64,000 bases of DNA from Anisodus tanguticus (Eukaryota > Streptophyta > Magnoliopsida > Solanales > Solanaceae): positions 30,370,032-30,434,031 of the forward strand of contig CM067559.1 in NCBI GenBank assembly GCA_034509755.1, in the 5' to 3' direction. This document shows, one piece after another, positions 33,548-45,153 of the stretch (positions within the stretch are counted from its first letter, which is position 1; each line of letters starts with the position of its first letter). The notes beneath the pieces are model-generated. The model was not told the DNA's origin, did no database searches, and worked only from the letters and a program-made list of their open reading frames with translations. A program made the translations under genes and the position numbers.

Positions 33548-34183
33548 AACACTCTTCCAACCTTTCCGAAATAGTTTTTGCGACCAATGAATGTTTCCTT
33601 ACAAACTTGGATAAATAGAACAAAGACTTGTTTTTTCTCTTGCCGCCTATTGATTAAAGAAATATTTTGTCTCAATAATGAAAAATTCAAAACACAGCAG
33701 AAAATAAGATTTTCTTGTGGGTTTCTTCTTTTGGGTCTATCTTCCATTTGAGCCATGAAAAATGAAGAATAAAGCTTTTGTCGTGGGGGATTTTTAGGAG
33801 AAGAAGAACTAGAAACTCATAAAATCTTTTGCCAAAAAACGTTAGAGAGCATGACCAAATATTTGATTATTGCTTATTCTTGTGTTTATAATTTCGTTTA
33901 GAGTTTTATACTTCAATCGTATAATCAAGGATCTTATGTTATTTGGATAAATCTGTTATTATAGACATCTTTCAAACAAATTTAACTCGTTTTCCTAATT
34001 AGCGAATTTTAGGCTAAACAACTACAAAATCATATTGTTAAGAATAAAATAAAAATATAATGTTAAATTATTTTAAAGATCGAAATATACCATATTTTAT
34101 AAAATTTATTAAAAAAAGAGTACCACATAAAATAGAATGGAGGAAGTAATTCATAATTTCATATTTAATGTGAAAAAACACTT
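33548..34183. other. About 640 bp without a recognised gene
   Basis: Original flank of the copia element. A minus-strand ORF at 33505-33756 starts MAQMEDRPKRRNPQE but runs into the LTR, and I recognise no family. The rest is AT rich. Confidence 0.3.
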
Positions 34184-37100
34184 AGGGCTTGTGTATTACT
34201 CGTCCGGTCGTTTTTAGTTACAGACCTCTATTTGACTATTTTATCTTTCCCGTAGACTATATGTGGGGTTTGTGATGTCCGGGGATGGATGACACGGAAT
34301 CCGAGGTCCATTTATGTGAGTTTCAGATGAAAAACCCAAAATAAGAATCTTAGAATTGGATTTGACTCCAGGTGACTTTTTGGGTAGATGAGTTAGTTTT
34401 CGGATTCCGTCGCTTCCGGTAGTTCCAAAGGGCATTTTTTTACTTAGTCGAGATAGTGGTTCGCTTCCCGAGATAATCAGATGTATTTTGTGGCTTTATT
34501 TGTAAAATTTGGATATTTGATTATTTTGGACAATTCTTTAAAAAAGTATGTCTTAGATCGGTCAAATGGAAAATCTGAGGGTGCGAGTGAGTTCGTAGCA
34601 TTGTTTACCTTAGAATAGCATGATGGTTTGTGTACGGGGGGTCTCGAGAGTGTTTCGGTTATTTTGTGGAAGTTTGAATGAAATTCATGTTTGCTGGTGT
34701 CTTGTGTCCGCCCCAATGGATGGATTGTCCTCTCCTGTGTTTCCGCCTCTGCGGAGGTTGACTCGCAGAAGTAGGACTTGAAAATTTGGTCAGGTTCCGC
34801 ATTGGTGGAGGTTTTCTCGTGGAGGTGAATGCGCCTCTACGGATTTCTGTTGGCTTCTGCATTGGGGCGAGTTGTCAAGTGACTGCACCCCCACGAGGTA
34901 TTTTACAAGGGAGCGAGACTGCTCAGGGGAGTCGGGTTCGCGAGGATGGAATTGATGTATTTGGTAATCCAATAAAATTTCCTAGGTCGAATCATTTTTA
35001 CAAAATATATTCACCTCAGTTCTAGAGCTATCTAAGGATGGTTCTTGAAGATTTTGACTAGATTATACATTTGAGGTAAGATTGTTCACTCTTGTGGTTA
35101 TGTTTCATGAATTAAGAATTGATGCTTTTCTTAAATTGTGCAATTGAGGATTCAATTGGGTTTCGTTCTTCAATTAACTTAAGGATATGATTAGTTAGTA
35201 TGTGTTGATATTTTTTGGTTAATAAATTTTGGATCTTGACACCGTGGGCCTGGGGTTCGTTTGGAAAGTCTTGGTATATTTAAGGATTGTTTCCTTGTAT
35301 TATGTGATAGCTTGATTTTAACGTATAATATATGTGTGTTAGGCTTCGATTACCACGAGGCGCTTCGGAAGGGCAAGGCTTGCATGGAGGGTTGACCGTT
35401 CAAGGATCCTGCTCGGCCCAGAGGTTGGCTATGGTTTACTTTCACTACACTCCGATAGAAGTACGTTATTAGTAATAAATGTTGAGGGGTATTGAGCATG
35501 TTTGGGGATCCCATTAGAACAATTGTGATGAACGTTTGAATGGGTACCGATGTTGAACTGTGATGATGGGTTTGGGGAATCAACCTCTAGCTGATTCCGA
35601 CTATTGATTATTTGGTTTTGTCGCCATTATGTGGGATTGTCGCTATACTTGCTATTGTTGTGTTTATTTATCACACATGCTTTGATATGATATCCTGATT
35701 GTACTTGAATTATATGTTATTGAATTCTTGAAAGCTTGTGATAGTCATCTCTATACTTGATTACATCTCATTACATCATGATTTCTTACCTTATGTTGTT
35801 ATTTGCATTCATACACTCATTGTTCTGATGATATTGATATGAGAGTGGTATGGAATTGATGTGGGTCCAAGAGATCAGAAAGGTAAGAGCTTTATGAGAT
35901 TATGACAACATTGAGATGATGATAATGATACACGGGGAACGGGTTGCACGCCTGCAACGGTTATTACTATTCAGCCAAGAGTTGGCTCCGATGTGAAATT
36001 TCAAAGGAGTATATGAACTTCGCAGGTTTCCTATGGGTATACATTTCATAGAATTTGAACGCATGTATACTGGAAGATGAAAGGTACCTGGCATATGCAT
36101 TGAATTCGTATCATACATATTTCATTGCATTGATTATTTGTTGATGAATCAAGTGCTGGATTGGTAAGTATTAACTTGGTTGATTTCTGTATAAATAGGG
36201 ATAAGAACTTATTATTAAGTACTTTAACACTGCCATTGAAACTGTCTGGAATCGGATAACTTTTATGACAATGAGGTGTTATGTAAAATAAGTGGCTTGT
36301 TGCTTCAGTGAATTGTTACATGAACTACGTGACTTAATTGGATCATTGAACTGTTTAGTATAGGATTTATTGGTGTCAACATAATTTTAGTGGACTTGTA
36401 CATGAACTATGTGACTTATCTAGATTATGGAACTGTCTAGTATAGGATTTACTTGGTGTTAACTTGTTATTTATCTCTTCTTGCATATCTTCCATTATTG
36501 TCGGCATATGATGCCTACCGGGTACGTTGTGTACTCATACTACACTTGGTACATTTTTTTGGATATAGATATAACTTCTTCTATCAGTTCAGGACCATGT
36601 GGCTGAGTCTGAGCTGATGGAGTTCGAGACTTCAGCGTGAGAATGCTACCTTCCGGCATACGCCTGGAGGCTCCTATCTTATTTTGTCTTTTTATTGTAT
36701 TCAAGAGACATGTCAGACATTTAGACTATGCTACTTTCCTTTTATCAGACTCTATATTTGATTTAGGGCTCTTGTATCGTTGACCAGATCATTGGGGGAT
36801 TATATTTACTTTTCAGGATTATATTCCACATTTTATATTATAATCGACAATTGTTTAAGTATTTGTTACATTTCCGCATTTCTTCTTACATCTTGTTAAT
36901 TGAGATTGGGTATGGTTCGCCTACTAGTGGGAAGTGTAGGTGCCACCACGATTCTTAAAAAGGGTCGTGAAAGCTTATTTGGTATTACATATGAGATAGA
37001 TAAGGATATCACATGGGTCGAGATATTCATGAAATTAAGTATCCCACCTTTTATATGAGATAGTTAATCCCATCATTTTAGTACATCCTATGTAATTGTT

Positions 37101-37200
37101 ATCCCTTATCTCACCTACCAAATGTAAGATCAAATAATATTGTATTTCATCACATGAGATTGGTATCTCATCCCCGCTACCAAAGTTACATGATTGTTCA
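34184..37200. mobile_element. Small MITE (about 230 bp) split by a solo LTR
   Basis: GGGCTTG at 34185-34191 and TTTGGTATTACATATGAGATAG at 36978 onward join into a plausible MITE start, GGGCTTGTTTGGTA. The other end near 37165-37185 reads ATCTCATCCCCGCTACCAAA, its inverse, and also carries internal inverted GAGATA/TATCTC motifs. The solo LTR at 34192-36972 interrupts it. The extreme right end is lost at the next element. Confidence 0.5.
34192..36972 (-). mobile_element. Solo LTR of the 2.8-kb family, copy 1
   Basis: On the minus strand it starts TTTCACGACCC (a changed TGTCACGACCC) and ends AGTAATACA. Flanks GCTTG (34187-34191) and GCTTA (36973-36977) match at four of five bases. It is an inverted partner of 40986-43889 and a direct partner, in part, of 46812-50088. 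A conserved block ATGCCTACCGGGTACGTTGTGTACTCATAC lies near 36509-36540. No internal retroelement proteins exist, so it is a solo LTR. The strand is assigned from the TGTCACG start and is tentative. Confidence 0.75.
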
Positions 37201-37854
37201 TGATATGATCCTAGGAAGCTCGAAGGTGATTAGGAGAGCTACGATTCATGGTAGGTCTCGGCATCAAAATGATTATCCATAGAACACATTCACCACATTT
37301 GAGAAGCATGGATCAACTAAATGGGTCAAAATCGAAAAGTGACTATTTTTGCAAAGAGGTTATTATTTAAAGACATATCATCTATGAAAAAGACAACCAA
37401 ACAAAGCCCTTATTCAGTAAGGATATTTTTGTAATAGATAACCTTATCTTTTTTAGCCTAGTAATATAAATACTACACTTGTTATTTTCATTCCCTAGTT
37501 TTGATGTTGAGATGGATACTCTAAATGAGTGATAGTTTGTTTGATAGAATTAGTGTAGTGCTAATCCAGTGATAAGTATTTAGTGATAGTTGATTATGGT
37601 GAATTCCATTGTTGGCTATGAAATCCTTTCCTATTGATTTTCAATAGATTTCTTCATTTGTGGATTCATTTGGATTACTCCTTGTTGAAGATCAAATAGT
37701 ATATGTTCTTACGGTTGATTCCAATTAGGAGAGTTTATAATTCATATACCTAAGTTTTCTCATAGAATCATCACTCTTTGGGTCTTGCTTCTATCATTCT
37801 CTTCTCATCTTTGATTTCTTCCAATCTTTCGATTCCGCATTTTGATCTTTATCA
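37201..37854 (+). repeat. 5' LTR of the gypsy-like element, 654 bp
   Basis: It runs from TGATATGATCC to CTTTATCA. The first 290 bp match 44866-45153 with moderate divergence. TAGTAATATAAATACTACAC near 37460 may hold the TATA box; the same motif is at 45133 in the right LTR. Confidence 0.8.
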
Positions 37855-37856
37855 TT

Positions 37857-37870
37857 TGGTATCAGAGCTT
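37857..37870 (+). other. Primer-binding site of the gypsy-like element
   Basis: TGGTATCAGAGCTT lies two bases after the LTR, complementary to initiator tRNA-Met. Confidence 0.88.
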
Positions 37871-39150
37871 AGGCTAGAGTGTTTGTTTCTAAAAATTCTC
37901 AATCCTATGTTCATCTATTTAAAAATCCAAAAAAAATCTAAAAAATTCCAAATTCCCAAAAATTTATTGTTGTTTTGGTTGATTTTAGGCCAAATTTGAG
38001 TTCTTTGATATAAAAAATCCCTAGATTTCAAATTTTGTGGTATTTGGATGTGTTTTGAGCATTCTACCATTACTTAAGCTTCAAGGTTTAAAACTTGAAA
38101 GTGAGTCTTTCTGACGGAGGGCTCTATTGGATTCAAGAGTTAGTGGGTCTTACTCTACTAATCAAGAGGAGCTTGAATTTAAAATTTGGTGTAATTTGGA
38201 GTTGGTTTGAGGTAGATTGGAAATTGGGTGTTCTACATGTTCTTGAGCCATCTTCATAAATTCACGATGAAGAAGACACCCAAAAGGGGCTTTTGATCCA
38301 AAAAACTTCAAGTCAAAGGGTCAAAAAGTGTTTATGGGATCAAAAAAAGACCCCCAATTTCAGCCTATTTCGGATTTAGTAGTAAAAGAAATAAATCTGA
38401 AATTCCACGTCAACGTCGCATCAGCACCACCTCAGCAGCCAGTGCCAACGCAGCTGCCATGCCAACAACTGACTTGTGCAATGTTTCCAAGCACCCTGCA
38501 GGGCGCATGCGCCTTAACATCAGAGGCTTGAAAACATAGCCTTCAGCGCTATACATAGCTCTATAGCGTCCCTCAAGCCCAAAGCTGTCATGTTCGATTT
38601 TCAAGCCAACTTTCACCCAAAAACTTCTGGTTTGATTTCTTCTCCTAATTCCATCTCTTTAATTCTTCTAATTAATTAAAAACTAGTACTTAATCCTACT
38701 TTTTGTTAATTAATTCTTGAATTTTATCTCTTTTCATCCCAAATTTCTAAAACTTTTCTAAGTGTTGAAAATCAATTTTTCTTCTTTCCTTCTCATTTTT
38801 TAATCTTCTAAGCTAATTAACAATTAGTAATTATTCTTACTTGATTGTTAACTAGTTCTTGAGTCCGAATTTTTATTTCTTGTCAATTTCATTTGTGCGT
38901 GTTCCTTTATTTTCGTTGATACTTCATTAGCTTTTGTCCGCTTGCTTTGAGTCGTCCGTCTTTCAATTAACAAGAATCTATTCTTTCACAAAAAATTAGC
39001 AACCTTGTGAATTGATTTGGATAAGAGGTCTGTTGCCAACTTTGAAAGGATACTAGAGTGTGGTAAGAATTGAATGCAAATACGAGTGACGCGGGGAGCT
39101 TATACTACTAACTTGTTTGATCGTGTTGTAGGTACAAGAAGAGGAGTCAT
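37871..39150 (+). other. Long non-coding leader of the gypsy-like element
   Basis: About 1.3 kb of mostly AT-rich sequence with one GC-richer patch at 38400-38590. The ORF at 38328-38531 and the opposite one at 38410-38616 arise from that patch and have no domain. No capsid gene can be recognised between the primer-binding site and the protease relic. Confidence 0.5.
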
Positions 39151-39624
39151 AAGGAAAGATATGCATTTCCTACTTCGAGAAATATATTGAATCGTGCTTC
39201 TTATCGTAGAACATGTGTGCCATGTTCTCAATATGGGTATGATGTTGAAGGTAGGAGAAGAGTATCGATAGGCAATGGAAGTAGAGGACATGCAATGCCT
39301 CAAGGAGGAAATGATCCGAAGAAGTGAATTCTTGAAATGAAGGTTAGTGTCTTTGGTTGTGAGGGTTGTTACCTTATGCTTGATGATGATTGTTACATAA
39401 ATTTCACCACCCCTCATGCGGTTGAATGGTTGAGGATACCTTTTGTGATGAGACGGGATCCTTATTATGATGAGGGGGGATATTGGGTTGATAGGAGAGT
39501 GAAGGTAGTCATTATACATAGTAAGCACCAAGAGCAGGTTTGGTGTGAGGTGCTTCCCATAGATACTTGTCACACATGTTTGGGATATCCTTGGTTCAAA
39601 GAACATGGGGTTCCCTATGAGTAA
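39150..39624 (+). pseudogene. Gypsy-type protease relic
   Basis: The 95-codon ORF at 39337 shows the layout of a retropepsin: a short N-terminal strand, DDDCYINF at the active-site position (no D-[ST]-G), and a good C-terminal match, VWCEVLPIDTCHTCLGYPWF, close to the VLPMDTCHILLGRPW of gypsy proteases. Sequence upstream from about 39150 in the same direction is basic and may be the gag end. Without the catalytic triad it would not cleave. Confidence 0.6.
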
Positions 39625-39642
39625 AAATGGTACAAGTATGTA

Positions 39643-40011
39643 GTGGACAATAAATGGAGACTTCTCTTTCCACCCATAACCCCTAAACGAAAAGCAAATG
39701 CAAGTGCCCCACTTCAAAGAGTGAGTGATCTTGAGCCTTCATATTTCGAAAGGATGTACAAAAGCGTCAAAACGATTGAGTGGGTCATCAAACAAATGAT
39801 TGTTCAACTCTTGGCCAATGAGAAACCAATACAAGAAGAAAGGGTTACTCCAAGTGAAGCCAAAAGGAAAGAAGAAGTGAAGGGTTCACTAAATCCTTTC
39901 CAAGAAGTTCTTAGCACTTGTTCCAACTCTCATGAAATTGAGAGAGAAAAGATTGAGAGGAGTAGGGGAGTGAAAAGTGACAACTCTAGAGAGGAAAAGG
40001 AGAAGATGTGA
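39643..40011 (+). CDS. Charged ORF of the gypsy-like element, function unknown
   Basis: It follows the protease relic after a stop, in 122 codons. The first 40 residues (RLLFPPITPKRKANASAPL) resemble the spacer that often follows a gypsy protease. The rest is Lys/Glu/Ser rich and probably disordered or coiled. No domain is recognised. It may simply be the remainder of the gag-protease frame after a point mutation. Confidence 0.35.
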   Translation: MDNKWRLLFPPITPKRKANASAPLQRVSDLEPSYFERMYKSVKTIEWVIKQMIVQLLANEKPIQEERVTPSEAKRKEEVKGSLNPFQEVLSTCSNSHEIEREKIERSRGVKSDNSREEKEKM

Positions 40012-40214
40012 GGAGTGATGTAAGAGAGTTGTCACAACCTTTTCCTAACTTTTATAACTTTTCTTTCTTCTCTAGTTGTGTTGATAATGGTGCAAGTATT
40101 CTTGGAAGCAAACCGAATGAGAAACCTCAAACTTTGAAAAATCATGAGGTAATTGAAGGCTTCCCGAAGTAGAAAATATGTTCCAAAGATGAAACTCAAG
40201 GTAAATAAGATGTT

Positions 40215-40739
40215 GTGTGTGAACTTCAAGGTAAATTAGCTAATCTCAATTCTCCAAATCATGTGAATGATCATGTTGTTGACTTTAGTATGAGTGATAC
40301 CTTGTCCTTATGTGAGCTTAGTGAGTCTTTACCATGTGTTGAGTATAATTCTTTAATGATTATTGAAAATATAATTTATATTGATGGTCCAACACTCATT
40401 GATCCTTTTGATGACGGGTTGATTATTCTGATGAGATCAATTTGTGTCCACCTAGTGTTGACACATGTGATAAGAGTGTTTGTGCATTGTCATGTGTTAG
40501 AGATTGCTTACCCACTAGTTGATCCTATTGATGACTGGATTGATTCTTCTAGCAAGATCGATTTGCGTTCAACTAGTGTAGATACTTGTGTTGATCAACT
40601 TGATTGTTATGATAACCCACTAATTGAGGATTTTTGTGATGTGCTTAATGAACCTCAAATTAGTGAAGATATTGATATAGTTGATGATGTGGATAGTCAT
40701 GAAAAGAAAAATGCTTTGAAATTATGTTTGTCTTTATGA
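40215..40739 (+). CDS. Acidic 174-codon ORF with internal repeats, function unknown
   Basis: The ORF is uninterrupted and rich in Asp, Ser, Cys and Val. A motif of the form [IV]DP[FI]DD recurs (LIDPFDDGLI and LVDPIDDWID), each followed by a related stretch with RS...V, so the protein seems built of two degenerate repeats. A third run, IDIVDDVDSHE, is near the end. No known domain is recognised. It lies where RT should be in an autonomous element. It could be an element-specific accessory ORF or chance-open decayed sequence. Confidence 0.4.
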   Translation: MCELQGKLANLNSPNHVNDHVVDFSMSDTLSLCELSESLPCVEYNSLMIIENIIYIDGPTLIDPFDDGLIILMRSICVHLVLTHVIRVFVHCHVLEIAYPLVDPIDDWIDSSSKIDLRSTSVDTCVDQLDCYDNPLIEDFCDVLNEPQISEDIDIVDDVDSHEKKNALKLCLSL

Positions 40740-40818
40740 GAGTGAAATTACATGTTTTTAATCATCATCATTCATTCATTGTTCTCTCTTTAATGATAAT
40801 GTCTTATTTGATGATGGC

Positions 40819-40985
40819 ATGACTAGTGAAAATGAGGTGCATAGTGGTATGTGTTGTGATGATGAATATGTAGCCACCTTTGGAGGCTACAAAGTATTTG
40901 ATAATCGACTATGGGAGGATGATGCCCTCCCCGATAATGAAAAGTCTTTCTTGAGGGTTGTGCCCCACTTGATGGACCAACGCCG
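40819..40985 (+). pseudogene. ORF cut by the inverted solo LTR
   Basis: The frame starts MTSENEVHSGMCCDDEYVAT and runs directly into the LTR at 40986, so the last third of the listed frame comes from the LTR. Gly/Tyr/Asp residues are common and no domain is recognised. Its continuation would lie to the right of 43890. Confidence 0.35.
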
Positions 40986-43889
40986 TGTCACGACCCCTTT
41001 TAGGAATCAAGGTTGTACCTACACTTTCCCACTGGTAGGCGAACCACTCTCAATCTCAAAGAACAAGGTATAAGAAAGAAATGCGGAATAGAACAAAATT
41101 CTTATAAACTTTTCTATCATAATATAAATACGCGAAACATAGTCTAGAAGTCAAATGAAACCCCAAAAGATCTGGTCAATAGTACAAGAGCGCTACTGTC
41201 ATAATACATCAGCCAAATGAAATGGAACAAATCTAAAAGTCTGATACATGTCTCTCGAATTAAAAAAAAAGAAGGAAAAAGATAGAGCATCCCATGGCTT
41301 ACTGGTAGTAGCATCCTCACCCTGAATGCCGAAATCTACCTGCTCGGACTCAGCCACGCAGTCGCGAACTGGTAGATGGAACTGAATCTGCATCCAAAAA
41401 GAATGCAACAAGTATAGTTTGAGTACACAACTTACCCCCGTAGGCATCATACGCCGACAATGATGGAAGATACGTAAAAAGAGATAAATATCGAGTTGAC
41501 ACCAATTAAATCCTATACTAAACAGTTCAATAACCCAATTAAGTCACGGAGTTCATGTAACAGTTCATTGAAGCAACAAGCCACTTATTTCACTTAAAAC
41601 CTCATTATCATAAGAGTTATCTGATTTCAAACAGTTTCAATAGCGTGTTCAAGTACTTAATAATCAGATCTTAACCGCATTTATCCAGGAATCAACCAAG
41701 TCATCAATTACTAATTCAACACTTGATTTATCAACATATAACCAATGCAATGAAGATGAATGAAATGAATACAATTCATATTTCATGTACTTTTTATCTT
41801 CCAGTATACAAGTGTTTAAATTCTATGAACATCACATCCATGGAGGACCCACGAAGTCCATATACTCCTCCAAATTTTCTCAACGGAGCCCAACTCTTGG
41901 CTGAATAACTGTTGCAGGTGTGCAACTCTGTTCTCCGTGTATCATCATCATCTCAATATTGCCATAATCTCATAAGCGTTCTTACTTTTCTTATCTCTTG
42001 GACCCATAGTATTTCAATACCACTCTCATATTAATATTCACAGAACCATGAGTGTATGAATGTAAATGATAGTATAAGACAATAAATCATGATGTAATGA
42101 GATGCAACCAAGTATAGAGATGAATATCAAATGCTTTCAAGAATTCAATAACAAATAATTCAAGTACAAATCAAGATATCATATCGAAAACATGTGTGAT
42201 GAATAAACATACAATAGCGAGTATGGCGACAAGCCCACATAATGGCAACAAGTCTAAATAAACAACAGTCAAAATCAGCTTGAGGTTGATTCCCCAAACC
42301 CATCATCACAGATCAACACTGGTCCCCGTTCAAATATTCATCACAACCGTCTGAATGGGACCCCCAAACACGCCTAGTACCCCTCAATATTTATAACTAA
42401 TTACATACTTCTATCGAAGTCTAGTGAAAGTAAACTGGGTCCTACTTATGGGCTGAACAGGAGCCTCGAACAATCAAATCTCTGCGCTGGCCTTGCCCTT
42501 TCAGAGTGCCTCGTGGTAATCAAAGTCTAACACATATATACTATTATTTAATATAAGGCTTACATATAATACAAGGACAAAATCCTTAAATACATCAAGA
42601 CTTTCAAAACCAAACCCGGGCCCACATCATCAAGATCCAAACATTATTACCTAAAAACCATAAGCACATACTAGGTAATCATATCCTTAAGTTAATTAGA
42701 AATCTAAACTCATTTGGACCTTCAATTGAACAATTTAAGAAATGCTCCAATTCATAACCATAGAATTTTCCCCAATTCAAAAAGGGTTTCTATAATCAAA
42801 TTAAAGGCTACAATATGATTATCTAACATATTCCACCACTAATTCATAATATCAAAGTAAACTAATCCATAAAACACCTTTAAATCAAAGATTCAACTCT
42901 CTTAATCTCCTATGAAAGCTATAGATTATCTTCTCCAATTCACATGCACACTATAACACCATTAAGGACTTTAAGTCATGAAATCTAATCACAAAGGGTG
43001 GAAACCTTACCTCAAATGAAGAATTTACTCCCAATCTTCAGAAATTTCCATATGGCAACTCTAGTTTCGAGGACAGTTAATTTGGGAAAAGTGATTCGAA
43101 CTAGGAATTATATCAGGATTCCAGATTTAGCGAATCTGCCCTAGCAAAATAGACTTTGCTGGTGCGTTCTCTCTCCTATAGAAAAAGGGCTCACTGAGGC
43201 GGTGTTACTTGACACCTCATATCGGCGCAGAAGCAGACAATTCCCGGAGAGGCGCATTCGCCCTTGCGTGAACTCCATCCACCGAAGAGGATCCTTACCA
43301 ATCACAAACAACCGCTTCTGCGAGCCAGCCTCAGCAGAGGCGGACAATACTATCGGCAGGGCAAACACCAAACACCAGCAAAATGAATTTTATGCCAAAC
43401 TTCCACCAAACACTCAAAATACTACTGTGACCCCCCTAGACACAAACCAGACATGCTCTCCTAAGGTAATCAGTGCTACGAACTCACTTGTGCCCTCGAA
43501 TTTTTCATTTAACCAAGCTAAAACATACTTTTCTAAAGAAATACTTAAAATAGCCAAATAACTAAATTTCACAAATAGTACCACAAAACACATCTGATTG
43601 TGTCAAAAAGTGAACCAATAACTCGACTAAGTCATAAATGACCCTCCAGAACTACCGGAAGCGATGGAAGCCAAAAAATGAACACATCTACTTAAAAGTC
43701 AACCTTGAGTCAAACTATCCAACTCTAAGATTCTAGTTTTGGATTTTTTTTATCTAAAACTCATATAAACAGACCTTGCGATCTGTTCCACCCATCTCCA
43801 CGCATCACAAACCCCATATAGAGTCTACGGGGAGGGTAAAATAGTCAAATAAATGTCTTTTGCTAAAAATGACTAGACAGATCGTTAGA
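40986..43889 (+). mobile_element. Solo LTR of the 2.8-kb family, copy 2 (inverted relative to copy 1)
   Basis: It begins TGTCACGACCCC and ends GATCGTTAGA (an altered TTACA). Flanks CGCCG (40981-40985) and TGTCG (43890-43894) differ only by two C-to-T changes, consistent with an aged 5-bp duplication. Similarity to the reverse complement of 34192-36972 extends over the whole length. It interrupts the gypsy-like element. The ORFs within (41199-41450, 43141-43561) are not genes. Confidence 0.78.
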
Positions 43890-43894
43890 TGTCG

Positions 43895-44852
43895 TGTTTG
43901 GAAAAGGCTTCTGAAAGTGAATAGTTCTCTTTAAAGAAGGGAAGCGATTTAAAAGGAAAAAACATACTTTTCGAAAGGACTATGCTAGATCTTCTAACTT
44001 AAAGGGTGAGGAGATACTACTCAAATCTTGCATAGGATCGATGAGCTTAAAGGTAAAACTCTCTCTCTTGATGAACTTGATTATGTGATTAACTTGTTTG
44101 TGAAGTTTCATCAAAGGAGGAGACTTGAAGAGGCATTTTCGAGGGAACCTCATTGGGAAACAACTTGGTATGATGTCACATCTTGTACATCCTTCAAGGA
44201 AGGTATGTATTCGTGGCTTTTGCTTATTCTTGGGCTTTCTAAAGTCATTGAGGTAAATTCTTTGTGTGATGAGTATGGTAGTAAACTTCTAGTCATTCAT
44301 GTGATTCTTTACTACTGTTATTACTTAATTTCATGTTGGGCTTGCATGGGGAATGTGAGAAAAATAGTGTGGGAGATATCATTATAATTGACCCCGGTGT
44401 TGACTTGAGAATATTTCTTTTTTGTGGATGGGCTAGTGTAATGATTAGACTCTTGACTTGGGTTGGTTTTGTTTGTGATGTTGCACTTAGCCGTGAGGGA
44501 GATCACTTATTTCTTGACTTAAGGGGTGATATGTGCTTCTTGATTGCTAGGACCAATGAGAACTTGCATGATTATTTTCTTAAATGCATTGGGTTTATTA
44601 ATTTACCCTTTTGTCAACATGTCTTGAATAGCCAAGTGTCTTGGGCATAATTTGAATAGTTATACTTTCTAAATCCTTATGATGCTTGGTTATATCATAA
44701 AAGTGAGCCATTTAGTGTGTTGGTTGCATACTTTGCATACTTTAGGTATTATCATTTGCCTTATGATAATTACCTTATTTGTTTCGTGATAGGATATGTA
44801 CTCATTCCCTTCTATGTTTTGCAAGGTTTGGATTCAAGGTCAAATCCTTTTC
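43895..44852 (+). CDS. 3' ORFs of the gypsy-like element, function unknown
   Basis: The ORF at 44028-44387 (119 codons) starts MHRIDELKGKTLSLDELDYV, has a basic HQRRRLEEAF stretch, and then turns hydrophobic with several aromatic residues. An overlapping frame at 44333-44650 continues in the same style (ARTNENLHDYFLKCIGFINL), suggesting one protein with a frameshift near 44340. Nothing matches RT, RNase H or integrase. The polypurine tract follows at 44853, so this is the end of the body. An envelope-like or captured gene is possible, but there is no evidence for either. Confidence 0.35.
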
Positions 44853-44865
44853 AAGAAGGGGAGAA
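44853..44865 (+). other. Polypurine tract of the gypsy-like element
   Basis: AAGAAGGGGAGAA lies directly against the right LTR start (TGATATGATCC). Confidence 0.8.
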
Positions 44866-45153
44866 TGATATGATCCTAGGAAGCTCGAATGTGAGCAGGA
44901 GAGCTACGATTCGTGGTGGGGTTCGGCGTCAAGCTAATGATGATCCATGGAGCACATTCATAACATTTGAGAAGCATAGGATCGGCTAAATAGGTCAAAC
45001 TGGGAAGGTGATTATTTATGCAAAGAGGCATTCTTTAAAGACAAACCATCATATATGAATAAGACAACTAAACAAGGCCTTTACTTCATTAAGGGTATTT
45101 TTATAATAGATAACATTGTCTTCTTTAGCCTAGTAGTATAAATACTACACTTG
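44866..45153 (+). repeat. Truncated 3' LTR of the gypsy-like element
   Basis: It matches 37201-37490 of the left LTR, then breaks off after AATACTACACTTG into the LTR-like end of the next copia element. Confidence 0.8.

Larger units (their letters stand above)
37201..45153 (+). mobile_element. Non-autonomous gypsy-like element with unfamiliar ORFs
   Basis: LTRs at 37201-37854 and 44866-45153 (truncated) match from TGATATGATCCTAGGAAGCTCG onward. A primer-binding site follows the left LTR and a polypurine tract precedes the right one. The body holds a gypsy-type protease relic and several ORFs without RT, RNase H or integrase, so it depends on another element. A 2.9-kb solo LTR (40986-43889) interrupts the body. 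The right LTR is cut where the next copia element begins. Confidence 0.8.

Noticed and set aside
39100..39717. A 205-codon minus-strand ORF
   Set aside because: It is antisense to the protease relic of the gypsy-like element. The sense strand carries the recognisable motifs.
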